Source: Bacillota bacterium (lineage in GTDB: Bacteria > Bacillota > Clostridia > Oscillospirales > Ruminococcaceae). From it: 64,000 nt of DNA. Numbering within the stretch: position 1 is the first letter of the stretch; every line of letters starts with the position of its first letter. A model generated the notes under the pieces. That model did no database searches. It was given only the letters and a program-made list of their open reading frames with translations, and was not told the DNA's origin. The DNA lies in contig JAEWWT010000015.1 in the NCBI GenBank assembly GCA_023396225.1, positions 62,001 through 126,000 on the forward strand, written 5' to 3'. Below are positions 47,751 through 57,656 of the stretch, piece after piece. A program made the position numbers and the translations under genes.

Positions 47751-50600
47751 TTATTCAGAGTATTGATGTTTATGTTTTTCTATATTAATTTTTAGGTATT
47801 TACCAGTGTAAGATTCAGGACAGTCCATTACTTCCTCAGGTGTACCACAGATAACAACATTACCACCCCTATCTCCGCCTTCAGGGCCTAAATCTATAAT
47901 ATAGTCTGCAGTTTTGATTACATCAAGATTATGCTCGATAACCAGTACGGTATTGCCTGTATCAGTCAATTTTTGCAGAACTTCAATAAGTTTATGGACA
48001 TCATAGGTGTGAAGTCCCGTTGTAGGCTCATCAAGAATATAAATAGTTTTACCTGTTGCACGCTTTGAAAGCTCTGTAGCAAGCTTTACACGCTGTGCTT
48101 CACCACCTGAAAGTGTAGTGGCAGGCTGGCCGATTTTTATATATCCAAGACCTACTTCCTGTAAAGTTACAAGCTTACGATATATTTTCGGTAGATTTCT
48201 AAAGAAGTCAACTCCTTCATCTACTGTCATTTCCAGTACATCATGAATAGATTTATCCTTGTAATGAACTTCAAGAGTTTCACGGTTATATCTCTTTCCC
48301 TTACACACTTCACATGGAATATATACATCGGGGAGAAAGTGCATTTCTATCTTTATGATTCCATCACCCTGACATGCTTCACAACGTCCTCCCTTGACAT
48401 TAAATGAGAAGCGTCCGGATGAGTATCCTTTGATTTTTGCATCATTTGTTGAAGCAAACAAATCTCTAATGTCATTGAAAACTCCAGTATAAGTTGCAGG
48501 GTTTGAACGAGGTGTACGGCCAATCGGAGACTGGTCAATATTAATAACTTTATCAAGGTTTTCTGTCCCTTCAAAACTTTTAAAGTTACTTGAATGAGTT
48601 TTTGCACGATTAAGCTTTGCAGCAAGGTATTTGTAAATAATGTGGTTTACCAATGATGATTTACCTGATCCTGAAACACCGGTTACACATGTAAATATAC
48701 CAAGAGGAATTTCAACATCAATATTTTTAAGGTTGTTTTCACATGCACCTGTAATACGAATAGTGTTTCCGTTTCCTTGACGTCGAACAAGAGGAACAGG
48801 AATAAATCTTTTTCCGCTTAGGTACTGTCCTGTAATAGATTTTTCACATGCAAGAATATCATCAATAGTTCCGCTGCATATTACTTCACCACCGTGAACA
48901 CCAGCATAAGGTCCTATATCAACAATATGATCTGCATTCAGCACAGTATCTTCATCATGCTCAACAACTATAAGCGTATTTCCAACATCACGAAGACGTT
49001 TTAATGTATCAATAAGCTTGTCATTATCACGCTGATGAAGTCCAATTGACGGTTCATCAAGAATGTATAGAACACCTACAAGTGATGAACCTATTTGCGT
49101 TGCAAGTCGGATTCTTTGACTTTCTCCGCCACTGAGTGTTCCTGCTGAACGTGACAGAGTAAGGTATTCCAGACCAACACTTTTAAGAAAGCCTAAACGC
49201 TCATTTATTTCTTTAATTATTCTTTCTGAAATCATCTTGTCACGGTCAGATACTTTCAGAGATGAAAAGAAATTCAGGCAGTCATTTACGGACATATTTG
49301 TAACTTGAGTAATATTCAGCCCTCCGACTGTAACGGCAAGACTTTCTTTTTTCAGTCTCATACCGTGACATTCCGGACACAGCTTTTCAGACATGCATTG
49401 TCTTACTTCATCTCTGGCAAAATCTGAGTTTGTTTCGTTGTACCTTCTCTGCATGTTTGGTATAATACCCTCAAACGAACTGTAATAGACTGCATCTCCA
49501 AAATTATTTGTTCTGTGGAGTTTGAGTTTTGTTTCACCCGTACCATATAGGAAAATATCAATTTGCTCTTTTGTTAAATCTTTTACAGGTGCATCAAGTG
49601 AAATTCCGTAATGCTGACTTATACCATTGTAATACATCATTGCAATTGAAGAATCATCAAGGCTGTTCCAACCCATACTTTTTATAGCACCCTGACGGAT
49701 AGATAAATCTTTATTCGGAATTATCAGTTCAGGATCAATCTCCATAAACACACCCAGACCTGTACATTTTTCACATGCACCAAAAGGATTATTGAAAGAA
49801 AACATTCTTGGGGTCAGTTCTTCAATTGAAATGTTATGTTCAGGACATGCATAATTCTGTGAAAAAATCATTGCTTTTCCGTCAATTATGTCAGCAATGA
49901 TTATTCCTCCGGAAATACCTGAAGCAACTTCAATACTGTCTGAAATTCTTGATTCAATCTGAGGTTTTACAACAATACGGTCAACCACTATTTCAATGTT
50001 GTGCTTCTTATTCTTTTCAAGCTTTATTTCTTCTGATAAATCATATATTATTCCGTCACATCTTACACGGACATATCCTGATTTTTTCGCATTCTGAAGT
50101 TCTTTTACGTGCTCTCCCTTTCGTCCTCTTATAACAGGTGCAAGCAGTTGAATTTTCGTTCCTTCCGGAAGTTTCATAATGCTGTCCACAATCTGATCAA
50201 CTGTTTGCTGCTTGATTTCACGTCCGCAGACAGGACAATGAGGAATACCAATTCTGGCATATAGAAGTCGGAGATAGTCATATATTTCTGTTACTGTTCC
50301 GACTGTAGAACGTGGGTTTTTAGATGTGGTTTTCTGATCTATTGAAATAGCAGGGGATAACCCCTCAATACTGTCAACATCAGGTTTTTCCATCTGCCCG
50401 AGAAACATTCTTGCATAAGATGATAAGCTCTCAACATATCTTCTCTGTCCGTCAGCGTAAATTGTATCAAAAGCCAACGAAGATTTTCCTGAACCGGAAA
50501 GTCCGGTCATAACAATAAGCTTGTCCCTCGGAAGTTCTAGGTTAATGTTTTTGAGGTTATGTTCTCTTGCTCCTCTGATAATAATTTTATCAATCGCCAT
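47751..50600 (-). CDS. uvrA: excinuclease ABC subunit A
   Basis: 949 residues, full length. It carries two ABC ATPase modules: Walker A GLSGSGKSSL near residue 35 and GVSGSGKSSL near 640, with signature motifs LSGGESQRIRLA and LSGGEAQRVKLA. Zinc modules are CPVCGREI and the CEKCTGLG region in the first half, and CEACQGDGIIKI...CEVCKGKR in the second. It scans DNA for bulky lesions and loads UvrB. AAGGGAG precedes the ATG. It is read from the same unit as uvrB with a small acetyltransferase gene between; uvrC is not in the window. Confidence 0.97.
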   Translation of the reverse strand: MAIDKIIIRGAREHNLKNINLELPRDKLIVMTGLSGSGKSSLAFDTIYADGQRRYVESLSSYARMFLGQMEKPDVDSIEGLSPAISIDQKTTSKNPRSTVGTVTEIYDYLRLLYARIGIPHCPVCGREIKQQTVDQIVDSIMKLPEGTKIQLLAPVIRGRKGEHVKELQNAKKSGYVRVRCDGIIYDLSEEIKLEKNKKHNIEIVVDRIVVKPQIESRISDSIEVASGISGGIIIADIIDGKAMIFSQNYACPEHNISIEELTPRMFSFNNPFGACEKCTGLGVFMEIDPELIIPNKDLSIRQGAIKSMGWNSLDDSSIAMMYYNGISQHYGISLDAPVKDLTKEQIDIFLYGTGETKLKLHRTNNFGDAVYYSSFEGIIPNMQRRYNETNSDFARDEVRQCMSEKLCPECHGMRLKKESLAVTVGGLNITQVTNMSVNDCLNFFSSLKVSDRDKMISERIIKEINERLGFLKSVGLEYLTLSRSAGTLSGGESQRIRLATQIGSSLVGVLYILDEPSIGLHQRDNDKLIDTLKRLRDVGNTLIVVEHDEDTVLNADHIVDIGPYAGVHGGEVICSGTIDDILACEKSITGQYLSGKRFIPVPLVRRQGNGNTIRITGACENNLKNIDVEIPLGIFTCVTGVSGSGKSSLVNHIIYKYLAAKLNRAKTHSSNFKSFEGTENLDKVINIDQSPIGRTPRSNPATYTGVFNDIRDLFASTNDAKIKGYSSGRFSFNVKGGRCEACQGDGIIKIEMHFLPDVYIPCEVCKGKRYNRETLEVHYKDKSIHDVLEMTVDEGVDFFRNLPKIYRKLVTLQEVGLGYIKIGQPATTLSGGEAQRVKLATELSKRATGKTIYILDEPTTGLHTYDVHKLIEVLQKLTDTGNTVLVIEHNLDVIKTADYIIDLGPEGGDRGGNVVICGTPEEVMDCPESYTGKYLKINIEKHKHQYSE

Positions 50601-50629
50601 TTTTAAATTCTCCCTTTTTGTATGCTATA

Positions 50630-51163
50630 TTAGTCATTGATTAAAATATGATATACTTCCAGTGGTTTGCCGTCAAAATAATATTTCTGCTCCGTCAAAA
50701 GTCCTCCGCATTTTAATATTGTCTTTTTTGAAGCAGTGTTATCAGAAAAACAAGAAATCATAAGATCATCTATATCTATTTTCCTTGCATAATCTATTAA
50801 CAATTGAAACATTCTGACAGCATATCCTTTTCTTCGTTCCTCAGGCACAACCGAATATCCAACATTTCCCCAGTAATTGCGCAGGTTTTCATTGGCAAGA
50901 GTGTGTCTTAAATCAATAATGCCAACTATTTTTTTATCAGACTCCCGTATTCCCAGAAACAAATCAGTTACAGCCCAGTCATCTTTGACAGTTTCTTCAC
51001 TGCTGTTACGAATAGTGTTTTCAAGCCAAACGTCAAATTCTAACTGATCAAGCATACCACTTCCGTCAATTGTAGCTTCTCCATTGTCAAAGAATTTTTT
51101 CTTGAATTCCTCAATTTGCTGTTTATAGATTTTGCTGGGTTTAGTCAGTGTTATTATGTCCAT
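50630..51163 (-). CDS. GNAT-family N-acetyltransferase, RimJ/RimL-like
   Basis: 177 residues. The acetyl-CoA motif is VVPEERRKGYAVRMFQLL at about 105-122 (R-x-x-G-x-A type), followed by FSDNTASKKTILKCGG, the usual N-acetyltransferase end motif. The substrate is unknown, possibly an aminoglycoside-like or protein N-terminal amine. It sits between uvrB and uvrA, 11 bases after uvrB and 29 before uvrA, with AGGAG before the ATG. Its place inside a repair operon is more likely insertion than function. Confidence 0.87.
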   Translation of the reverse strand: MDIITLTKPSKIYKQQIEEFKKKFFDNGEATIDGSGMLDQLEFDVWLENTIRNSSEETVKDDWAVTDLFLGIRESDKKIVGIIDLRHTLANENLRNYWGNVGYSVVPEERRKGYAVRMFQLLIDYARKIDIDDLMISCFSDNTASKKTILKCGGLLTEQKYYFDGKPLEVYHILIND

Positions 51164-51174
51164 TAATATAACTC

Positions 51175-53142
51175 CTATTTTATATCCTTTAATTCTTTAA
51201 TCTTATCACGGAGATATGCAGCATGCTCAAATTCAAGAAGTTTTGCGGCATCCTTCATTTCCTGAGTAAGCTTTGCAATAAGCTCCTGACGTTCCTTTAA
51301 AGGCATATACTTTCTCTTTTCTGTCTTCTTTTCTGTTTCTTCCTTTGTAGATATCTCAAGAACTTGACGTATATCCTTTTTGATTGTTTTAGGCACAATG
51401 CCGTGTTCCTTATTATATGCCATTTGAATAGAACGACGTCTTTCGGTTTCAGAAATAGCTCTTTCCATTGAATTAGTAACACTGTCGGCATACATGATAA
51501 CCTTACCTTCAGAGTTTCTGGCTGCTCGTCCAATTATCTGAATCAGTGATGTTTCAGAACGCAGGAAGCCTTCCTTGTCAGCATCAAGAATTGCTATAAG
51601 TGATACTTCAGGTATATCAAGTCCTTCTCGTAAAAGGTTAATACCAATCAGAACGTCAAATTCCCCAAGTCGTAAGTCACGTATTATTTCCATACGCTCA
51701 ATTGTATCAATGTCATAATGCAAATATCTTACTTTAATACCCATTTTGTCAAAATAAGCAGTAAGATCTTCAGCCATTTTCTTTGTTAGCGTAGTAATAA
51801 GAACACGTTCGTTTTTCTTAATACGTTCATTGATTTCAAAGATAAGATCCTCAATCTGTCCCTCAACAGGTTTTACTATGATTTCTGGGTCGATAAGTCC
51901 TGTTGGTCTGATTACCTGTTCTACTATCTGAGCTGATTTATCCTTTTCCAGATCTCCTGGAGTAGCGGAAACAAATACAACTTGATTTATTTTATCATAA
52001 AATTCATCAAAGTTAAGAGGTCTGTTATCAAATGCAGACGGAAGTCGGAAACCATAATCTACAAGTGTTGTTTTTCTTCCCTTATCACCACCGCTCATAC
52101 CTCTGACCTGTGGGAGAGAAACATGGCTTTCATCAACAAAAAGAAGAAAATCCTGAGGGAAGTGGTCCATAAGTGTATATGGAATACATCCTGCTTGACG
52201 GCGTGTGAGTATTCTTGAATAGTTTTCAATACCTTTGCAGAAGCCTATTTCTTCAAGCATTTCGATGTCATACATAGTCCTCTGTGAAACTCTCTGTGCT
52301 TCAACAAGCATATCATTTTCTTTGAAATACTTTACACGCTCATCAAGTTCCTGTTCTATTTCAGCTATGGCATCTGGTAGAATTTCCTTAGAAATTACAT
52401 AGTGTGAGGCAGGATATATTGCTGCATGGGAAAGAGTTGATATAACATTGCCTGTAATGACATGAATTTCTGAAATTCTGTCAATCTCATCTCCGAAATA
52501 TTCTACTCTTACTGCATTCTCACTTGAACCAGACGGGAATATTTCAACAACATCGCCCCTTACTCTGAACTTGTTTCTTACAAAATTAATATCGTTACGT
52601 TCATACTGAATTGAAACAAGCTTTGCAAGAAGTTGTTCTCTTGGGAAATGCATTCCTTTTCTTAGTGAAATAACAAGCTTTCTGTAGTCAATTGGTGATC
52701 CGAGAGAGTAAATGCATGATACAGAAGCAACAATAATTACATCTCGTCTTTCAGCAAGAGCAAGTGTTGCTGAGTGACGAAGCTTGTCTATTTCATCATT
52801 AATTGCAGAATCCTTTTCAATAAAGCTGTCTGTTGATGGAATATATGCTTCAGGCTGATAATAATCATAGTAGCTAACAAAATACTCAACAGCATTTTCA
52901 GGAAAAAACTCCTTGAATTCCGAACATAGCTGAGCGGCAAGTATTTTGTTATGGGCAAGGACAAGTGTAGGTCTGTTTACCTGAGCAATAATATTTGCCA
53001 TTGTAAACGTTTTTCCTGAGCCTGTAACTCCAAGAAGTGTCTGTTCTTTCATGCCGCCATTTATTCCATTTACTATTTTATTTATTGCTTTAGGCTGATC
53101 TCCCGACGGCTTATATTCAGAAACAAGTTTAAATTTATCCAT
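51175..53142 (-). CDS. uvrB: excinuclease ABC subunit B
   Basis: 655 residues from ATG 53142 (GGAG 6 bases upstream; the ATG at 53154 has its AAAGGA with no spacing). It has a helicase-like fold with Walker A GVTGSGKTFT near residue 38, the damage-inserting beta-hairpin YYDYYQPEAYIPSTDSF near 92, DESH box VDESHVSLPQ, motif VI QIIGRAARNSEG, and the C-terminal UVR helix pair LEFEHAAYLRDKIKEL that recruits UvrC. It verifies damage and forms the pre-incision complex. It is the first gene of the uvrB-GNAT-uvrA unit. Confidence 0.97.
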   Translation of the reverse strand: MDKFKLVSEYKPSGDQPKAINKIVNGINGGMKEQTLLGVTGSGKTFTMANIIAQVNRPTLVLAHNKILAAQLCSEFKEFFPENAVEYFVSYYDYYQPEAYIPSTDSFIEKDSAINDEIDKLRHSATLALAERRDVIIVASVSCIYSLGSPIDYRKLVISLRKGMHFPREQLLAKLVSIQYERNDINFVRNKFRVRGDVVEIFPSGSSENAVRVEYFGDEIDRISEIHVITGNVISTLSHAAIYPASHYVISKEILPDAIAEIEQELDERVKYFKENDMLVEAQRVSQRTMYDIEMLEEIGFCKGIENYSRILTRRQAGCIPYTLMDHFPQDFLLFVDESHVSLPQVRGMSGGDKGRKTTLVDYGFRLPSAFDNRPLNFDEFYDKINQVVFVSATPGDLEKDKSAQIVEQVIRPTGLIDPEIIVKPVEGQIEDLIFEINERIKKNERVLITTLTKKMAEDLTAYFDKMGIKVRYLHYDIDTIERMEIIRDLRLGEFDVLIGINLLREGLDIPEVSLIAILDADKEGFLRSETSLIQIIGRAARNSEGKVIMYADSVTNSMERAISETERRRSIQMAYNKEHGIVPKTIKKDIRQVLEISTKEETEKKTEKRKYMPLKERQELIAKLTQEMKDAAKLLEFEHAAYLRDKIKELKDIK

Positions 53143-53268
53143 AATAATCTCCATTCCTTTTTGCTATTTATTCTGGTTTTTAAAGCAAAAATCTGCTTTT
53201 GTATTTGCATAAAGAAATAAATAGTTGCGAGAAAAGTATTTTTCACGCTAGTACCTTTCTTTTAAACA

Positions 53269-53970
53269 TTAATCAAATATATTAAGTACAGCTATATCTC
53301 TCATTGAAACCTGACTGTTTTCTCCTACTATAATATGATCAATAAGTTTAATTCCTAAACCTTTCAAGACTTCATTTATCATTCGTGTAGTTCTGATATC
53401 CTGTGGTGAAGGTGTAGGCTCAGCTTTAGGATGGTTGTGTGCAAATACAACCAGTGAAGAATGACAACCCAGAATAAATTCAACCACAGCCCGTGTACTT
53501 ACGTATGAATTACTGACATTTCCCATAAACAATACTTTATTTTCAATTAATCTGAGATTGTTATCAAAGCAGGCTACTCGGAACTGCTCCTGTGAAAGAC
53601 CTATAAAGCAAGGTGCAAAAAGATTTTTAAGTTTGCTGCTGGTATCATATATAATGGATCTAGATTTTATATCATAATAAACTGAAACAGAACCAGTGAT
53701 AATTTTAAATAATATTGCAGTATTTTCAGTAATACCACTGACAGAAGTGAGTTGATCAATGTCTGCTTCAAATACATTTGCAATATTACCAAATCTGTTT
53801 ATAAGCATATGTGCCATTTCATTTGTGTCTTTTCTTGGACATGTATAGAACAGTATTATTTCAAGGATCTGATGAGGTTCAAAACCTTCAAAGCCTGTTT
53901 TTAAAAATCTTTTTCTCATTCGTTGTCTATGTCCGTCATGTTTAACAATGCTGTTATCTGTGTTATTCAT
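53269..53970 (-). CDS. radC: RadC-family JAB/MPN-domain protein
   Basis: 233 residues. The N-terminal helix-hairpin-helix region (LTSVSGITENTAILFKII) and the C-terminal MPN+/JAMM metalloprotease-like domain (VVFAHNHPKAEPTPSPQD, H-x-H-x10-D with an upstream Glu in VVEFILG) are complete. RadC was named for radiation sensitivity, but its role in repair is disputed; it is also common on mobile elements. GAGAGGAAC precedes the ATG. It is single and not co-transcribed with uvrB. Confidence 0.93.
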   Translation of the reverse strand: MNNTDNSIVKHDGHRQRMRKRFLKTGFEGFEPHQILEIILFYTCPRKDTNEMAHMLINRFGNIANVFEADIDQLTSVSGITENTAILFKIITGSVSVYYDIKSRSIIYDTSSKLKNLFAPCFIGLSQEQFRVACFDNNLRLIENKVLFMGNVSNSYVSTRAVVEFILGCHSSLVVFAHNHPKAEPTPSPQDIRTTRMINEVLKGLGIKLIDHIIVGENSQVSMRDIAVLNIFD

Positions 53971-54060
53971 TTTATGTTCCTCTCAACTGCAAAACAAACG
54001 TTTAATATCATTATACTACATAAAATTTTATTTGAAAAGGTGTTTTTTAAAAAAATTGTG

Positions 54061-54069
54061 TGATATAAT
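54061..54069 (+). promoter_or_regulatory. Extended -10 promoter of the second rluA-type gene
   Basis: TGATATAAT (TATAAT at 54064-54069); no clear -35. The leader is about 120 bases. Confidence 0.5.
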
Positions 54070-54192
54070 GAAATAAAGTAAAAAACTAATTTCTATTAAA
54101 TATTTTTACAATGATTCATAATAAAAGCTTGCAATATATTTTGATTTTATTGTGTTTCATGCTCCCATTACAAAATAAGGAATGATAAATAA

Positions 54193-55140
54193 ATGAAAGA
54201 ATTTATTATAAATAAAAACGACAGTGGACAAAGAGTTGACAAGTTTATACAGAAGGCAGTTCCTCGTCTGCCTAAAAATTTATTATATAAATATCTACGT
54301 TTAAAAAGAATTAAGCTAAATGGAAAGAAATGTGATATCTCAACTAAACTAGCGGAGGGAGATGTCATGGAACTTTATATTAATGATGAGTTTTTTGATG
54401 ATAAACCTGAAACTGAATTTTTGTCAGTATCTTCTTCAATAAGCGTAGTTTATGAAGATGAAAACATAATTTTAATTGACAAAAAAAATGGATTGGTTGT
54501 ACATGAGGATGATGAAAAAACAACTGATACTTTAATTAATAGATTAAAGCATTATCTTTATGAAAGAGGAGAATATGACCCTGAAAAGGAAAATAGTTTT
54601 ACACCTGCTCTTTGTAATAGATTAGACAGAAATACAGGCGGAATTGTCATTGCTGCTAAAAATGCGGAAAGTCTCAGAATTTTAAATCAGAAAATAAAGA
54701 ACAGAGAGCTTGACAAAAAATACCTTTGTATTACAGTAGGCTATCCTCCCAAAGATGAAGATACAATTACAGCTTACCTTGAGAAAAATTCGGATAATAA
54801 CACTGTTACTGTATCGTCAAGGAAGACCGAAAACAATAAGACAATAATTACGAAATATAAAGCTCTTGAAAAGAAAAATAAGCTTGCTTTGGTTGAGGTA
54901 GAATTGCTTACAGGAAGAACTCATCAGATTAGAGCACACATGGCATATATTGGCTGCCCGTTGCTTGGTGATGGTAAATATGGCATAAACAGGATAAATA
55001 AGGAATATAAAATAAAGACGCAGGCTTTGTACTCTTATAAACTAATGTTCAGTTTTAAAACGGATAGCGGGTGTCTGGAATATCTTAATGGAAAAGAATT
55101 TACTGTTAAAGATGTCTGGTTTTTAAGTGAATTTTTTTAA
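54193..55140 (+). CDS. RluA-family pseudouridine synthase (second paralogue)
   Basis: 315 residues. An S4 RNA-binding segment lies at about 8-50 (QRVDKFIQKAVPRLPKNLLYKYLRLKRI); the catalytic motif CNRLDRNTGG is near residue 140 with the nucleophile Asp; GRTHQIRAHMAY is near 240. It isomerises uridine in rRNA; the RluC/D-like layout suggests large-subunit rRNA, but the site is not predictable. The ATG at 54193 overlaps the stop of a four-codon ORF (MINK, 54182-54196) placed right after AAGGA, so starting may depend on coupling. Confidence 0.91.
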   Translation: MKEFIINKNDSGQRVDKFIQKAVPRLPKNLLYKYLRLKRIKLNGKKCDISTKLAEGDVMELYINDEFFDDKPETEFLSVSSSISVVYEDENIILIDKKNGLVVHEDDEKTTDTLINRLKHYLYERGEYDPEKENSFTPALCNRLDRNTGGIVIAAKNAESLRILNQKIKNRELDKKYLCITVGYPPKDEDTITAYLEKNSDNNTVTVSSRKTENNKTIITKYKALEKKNKLALVEVELLTGRTHQIRAHMAYIGCPLLGDGKYGINRINKEYKIKTQALYSYKLMFSFKTDSGCLEYLNGKEFTVKDVWFLSEFF

Positions 55141-55198
55141 AGCATTCAGATAACGTGATTTTTTATGACAGCGTTTGACATCTTTCATAAAATAACAC

Positions 55199-55228
55199 TT
55201 GCAAAGGGTGCCTTGTTTGTGATATAAT
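55199..55228 (+). promoter_or_regulatory. Promoter of the PHP-malic enzyme operon
   Basis: TTGCAA (55199-55204), 18-base spacer ending TGA, TATAAT (55223-55228). Confidence 0.75.
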
Positions 55229-55261
55229 TAATATTATTTATTTTTCAAGGAGGCCGCAGCT

Positions 55262-56098
55262 ATGATCGGAGATCTTCATTGCCATACCAAGCTTTCTGAT
55301 GGTTCACTTGGTATTGAGGATATAATTGTTCAGGCAAAGCGTACTGGAATTGACTTTATATCTATTACAGATCATGATACAATGTCTTCTATTTCAAGAG
55401 CAAAGATCCTTGGCGAAAGACATGGTGTTCATACACTGCCAGGCGTTGAACTTTCTGCATGGGACAAGACAAGAAACTGTAAAGTGCATATTTTATGCTA
55501 TGCACCTCAGAAGCCTGACCGACTTGAAGGAGTATGCATCAAAGCTTGTGAAATCAGAAAAACATGCGCTAAGGAAATGGTTGAAAACGTAATGAAGAAA
55601 TATCCTATTACAGAGGAGTCTGTACTTAAGCATGCAACTGGTTCTAAGAGCATTTTTAAGCAGCATATTATGCATGCGCTCATTGATTATGGATATACAA
55701 CACATTTTTATGGAAAGCTTAACAATGAGCTTTTTAATCTTAAAACAGGTTCATGTATTGTTGAACGTGAGTATCCTGATGTTAATTTTGTCCTTGATCT
55801 GATACATTCTGCAAGGGGAGTTGCTGTAATGGCACACCCTGCTTATTATGATTCACTTGAACTTCTTGAGGAGCTAGCTCAGAAAGGGAAACTTGACGGA
55901 GTTGAAGCATACCATTACACTGCTGATAAAGAAACAAGAAAGAAGATTCTTGAAATAGCAGAAAAATATAATCTTATTGTTACTGGAGGTTCTGACTTCC
56001 ATGGGCTTTACAATGCAAAGCCTACTTACATAGGAAGTAATACCACTGACAAAGAAAATCTTGATCGTATTTTTAAACTTGCTAACAAGAAAAACTAA
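55262..56098 (+). CDS. PHP-domain phosphoesterase (YciV/RNase AM-like)
   Basis: 278 residues. Metal-binding motifs of the PHP family are in order: GDLHCHTKLSDG (His-x-His), TDHDT near residue 38, the Glu of GVELS, VAVMAHPAYY near 195, and GGSDFHG near 243. Members cleave 3',5'-bisphosphonucleotides or trim RNA 5' ends; polymerase-attached PHP domains are longer. AGGAGG precedes the ATG. It is first in a unit with malic enzyme 22 bases downstream, a pairing without an obvious shared function. Confidence 0.9.
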   Translation: MIGDLHCHTKLSDGSLGIEDIIVQAKRTGIDFISITDHDTMSSISRAKILGERHGVHTLPGVELSAWDKTRNCKVHILCYAPQKPDRLEGVCIKACEIRKTCAKEMVENVMKKYPITEESVLKHATGSKSIFKQHIMHALIDYGYTTHFYGKLNNELFNLKTGSCIVEREYPDVNFVLDLIHSARGVAVMAHPAYYDSLELLEELAQKGKLDGVEAYHYTADKETRKKILEIAEKYNLIVTGGSDFHGLYNAKPTYIGSNTTDKENLDRIFKLANKKN

Positions 56099-56120
56099 TT
56101 TTGCAAAGAAGGATTATTAA

Positions 56121-57296
56121 ATGGATATAATGCAGTCATCTTTAGAAAAACATTATGAGTGGAAAGGTAAAATTGAAATAGTTTCAAGAACGCCTATTAA
56201 TGACAGAAGTTCTCTCTCTCTGGCTTATACTCCGGGAGTTGCACAGCCATGTCTTGAAATTGAAAAGAATCCAGATCTTTCTTATGAGCTGACAAGAAAA
56301 GCTAATCTTGTAGCTGTTATTACAGATGGTACAGCTGTACTTGGTCTTGGAGATATTGGCCCTAGAGCAGCAATGCCTGTAATGGAAGGGAAATGTGCTT
56401 TATTCAAGGAATTTGCAGGAGTTGATGCTTTCCCTATTTGTGTTAATTCTAAGGATGTTGATGAGATAGTAAGAACAATCGAGCTTATTTCTTACAGCTT
56501 TGGAGGAATAAATCTTGAAGACATTTCTGCTCCAAGGTGTTTTGAAATTGAAGCGCGTCTTAAAGAAAAGCTTGATATTCCAGTATTCCATGATGACCAA
56601 CATGGTACTGCAATCGTTGCTTCAGCAGCTATGATTAATGCTGCAAAGGTTATAGGTAAGAAAATAAGTGATATGACTCTTGTTATCAACGGTGCAGGTG
56701 CAGCAGGCTGTGCAATTGCAAAGCAGTTTATTGCGCTCGGAATCGGTGATATTATAATGGTTGACTTAAAGGGTATTATATGCGATGGTGATGAATTTAC
56801 AAATCCTTCTCATTATGATATGGCTAAGGTAACCAATAAGAATAAAAAGAAGGGCGGTCTTGTAGAAGCACTTAAGAGTGCTGATGCATTTATCGGAGTT
56901 TCTAAACCTAATCTTGTTTCTGAAGATATGGTAAAGTCTATGGCAGATAAACCTATTATTTTTGCAATGGCTAATCCTACACCTGAAATTATGCCTGATT
57001 TAGCAAAGAAAGCAGGCGCATATGTTGTAGGTACTGGAAGATCTGATTTCCCTAACCAAATAAATAATGTTGTAGCATTCCCTGGAGTTTTCAAGGGTGC
57101 CCTTGCTGTTAGAGCAAGTGATATAAATGAAGAAATGAAAGCAGCTGCTGCTTATGCAATTGCTGCAGCAGTAAAACCTGAACAGCTAAATGCTGACTAT
57201 ATCCTTCCTGATTCATTTGACAAGAATGTTGCATATATTGTTGCAAAAGCTGTTGCGGATGCTGCTGTGAAATCTGGAGTTGCAAGAATAAAATAA
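56121..57296 (+). CDS. malic enzyme (malate dehydrogenase, oxaloacetate-decarboxylating)
   Basis: 391 residues, the short bacterial form. The N-terminal malate-binding part has SLAYTPGVAQPCLEI; VITDGTAVLGLGDIGPRAAMPVMEGKCALF includes the conserved Lys; DDQHGTAIV supplies the metal-binding Asp. The Rossmann part starts NGAGAAGCAIAKQF near residue 192. It converts malate to pyruvate and CO2 with NAD+ or NADP+; the cofactor cannot be read safely, though the acidic Asp after the second strand (MVDLKG) favours NAD. With pckG it links C4 acids to C3 metabolism. Confidence 0.94.
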   Translation: MDIMQSSLEKHYEWKGKIEIVSRTPINDRSSLSLAYTPGVAQPCLEIEKNPDLSYELTRKANLVAVITDGTAVLGLGDIGPRAAMPVMEGKCALFKEFAGVDAFPICVNSKDVDEIVRTIELISYSFGGINLEDISAPRCFEIEARLKEKLDIPVFHDDQHGTAIVASAAMINAAKVIGKKISDMTLVINGAGAAGCAIAKQFIALGIGDIIMVDLKGIICDGDEFTNPSHYDMAKVTNKNKKKGGLVEALKSADAFIGVSKPNLVSEDMVKSMADKPIIFAMANPTPEIMPDLAKKAGAYVVGTGRSDFPNQINNVVAFPGVFKGALAVRASDINEEMKAAAAYAIAAAVKPEQLNADYILPDSFDKNVAYIVAKAVADAAVKSGVARIK

Positions 57297-57329
57297 ACTT
57301 AGTTTTATTTTTGAAAATATGGAGGAGCT

Positions 57330-57578
57330 ATGATTATCAATTATACACCAAAAGGAGTTTGCTCAAGAAAAATAACAGTTGAAGTAAATGATGGAATTAT
57401 TGGTGACGTTAGCTTTTTAGGTGGATGTAATGGTAATTCAAAGGGAATTTCAAACCTTGTAAAAGGAATGAAAGTTGAAGATGTTATTGAGCGTCTTAAA
57501 GACGTCAAATGTGGAATGAGGGATACATCTTGTCCCGCACAGCTTGCTAATGCTTTAAAACAGGCTTTGGATAAATAA
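57330..57578 (+). CDS. TSCPD-domain protein (TIGR03905 type)
   Basis: 82 residues. It contains the four-cysteine TSCPD pattern: GVCSRK, FLGGCNGN, VKCGM and DTSCPAQL, as in the C-terminal tail of class II ribonucleotide reductase but free-standing. Such proteins are small, probably metal-binding, and of unknown role in clostridia. AGGAGG precedes the ATG, 33 bases after the malic enzyme gene, and a hairpin follows. Confidence 0.87.
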   Translation: MIINYTPKGVCSRKITVEVNDGIIGDVSFLGGCNGNSKGISNLVKGMKVEDVIERLKDVKCGMRDTSCPAQLANALKQALDK

Positions 57579-57585
57579 TGCTTTT

Positions 57586-57617
57586 AAAACATAGTGTCAT
57601 ATACGATGCTATGTTTT
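57586..57617 (+). terminator. Probable terminator after the TSCPD gene
   Basis: AAAACATAG (57586-57594) pairs with CTATGTTTT (57609-57617), then ATTCTTTC; weak tail. Confidence 0.65.
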
Positions 57618-57656
57618 ATTCTTTCAATCAGACGTTTAAATAAGGAGACAAGGTTT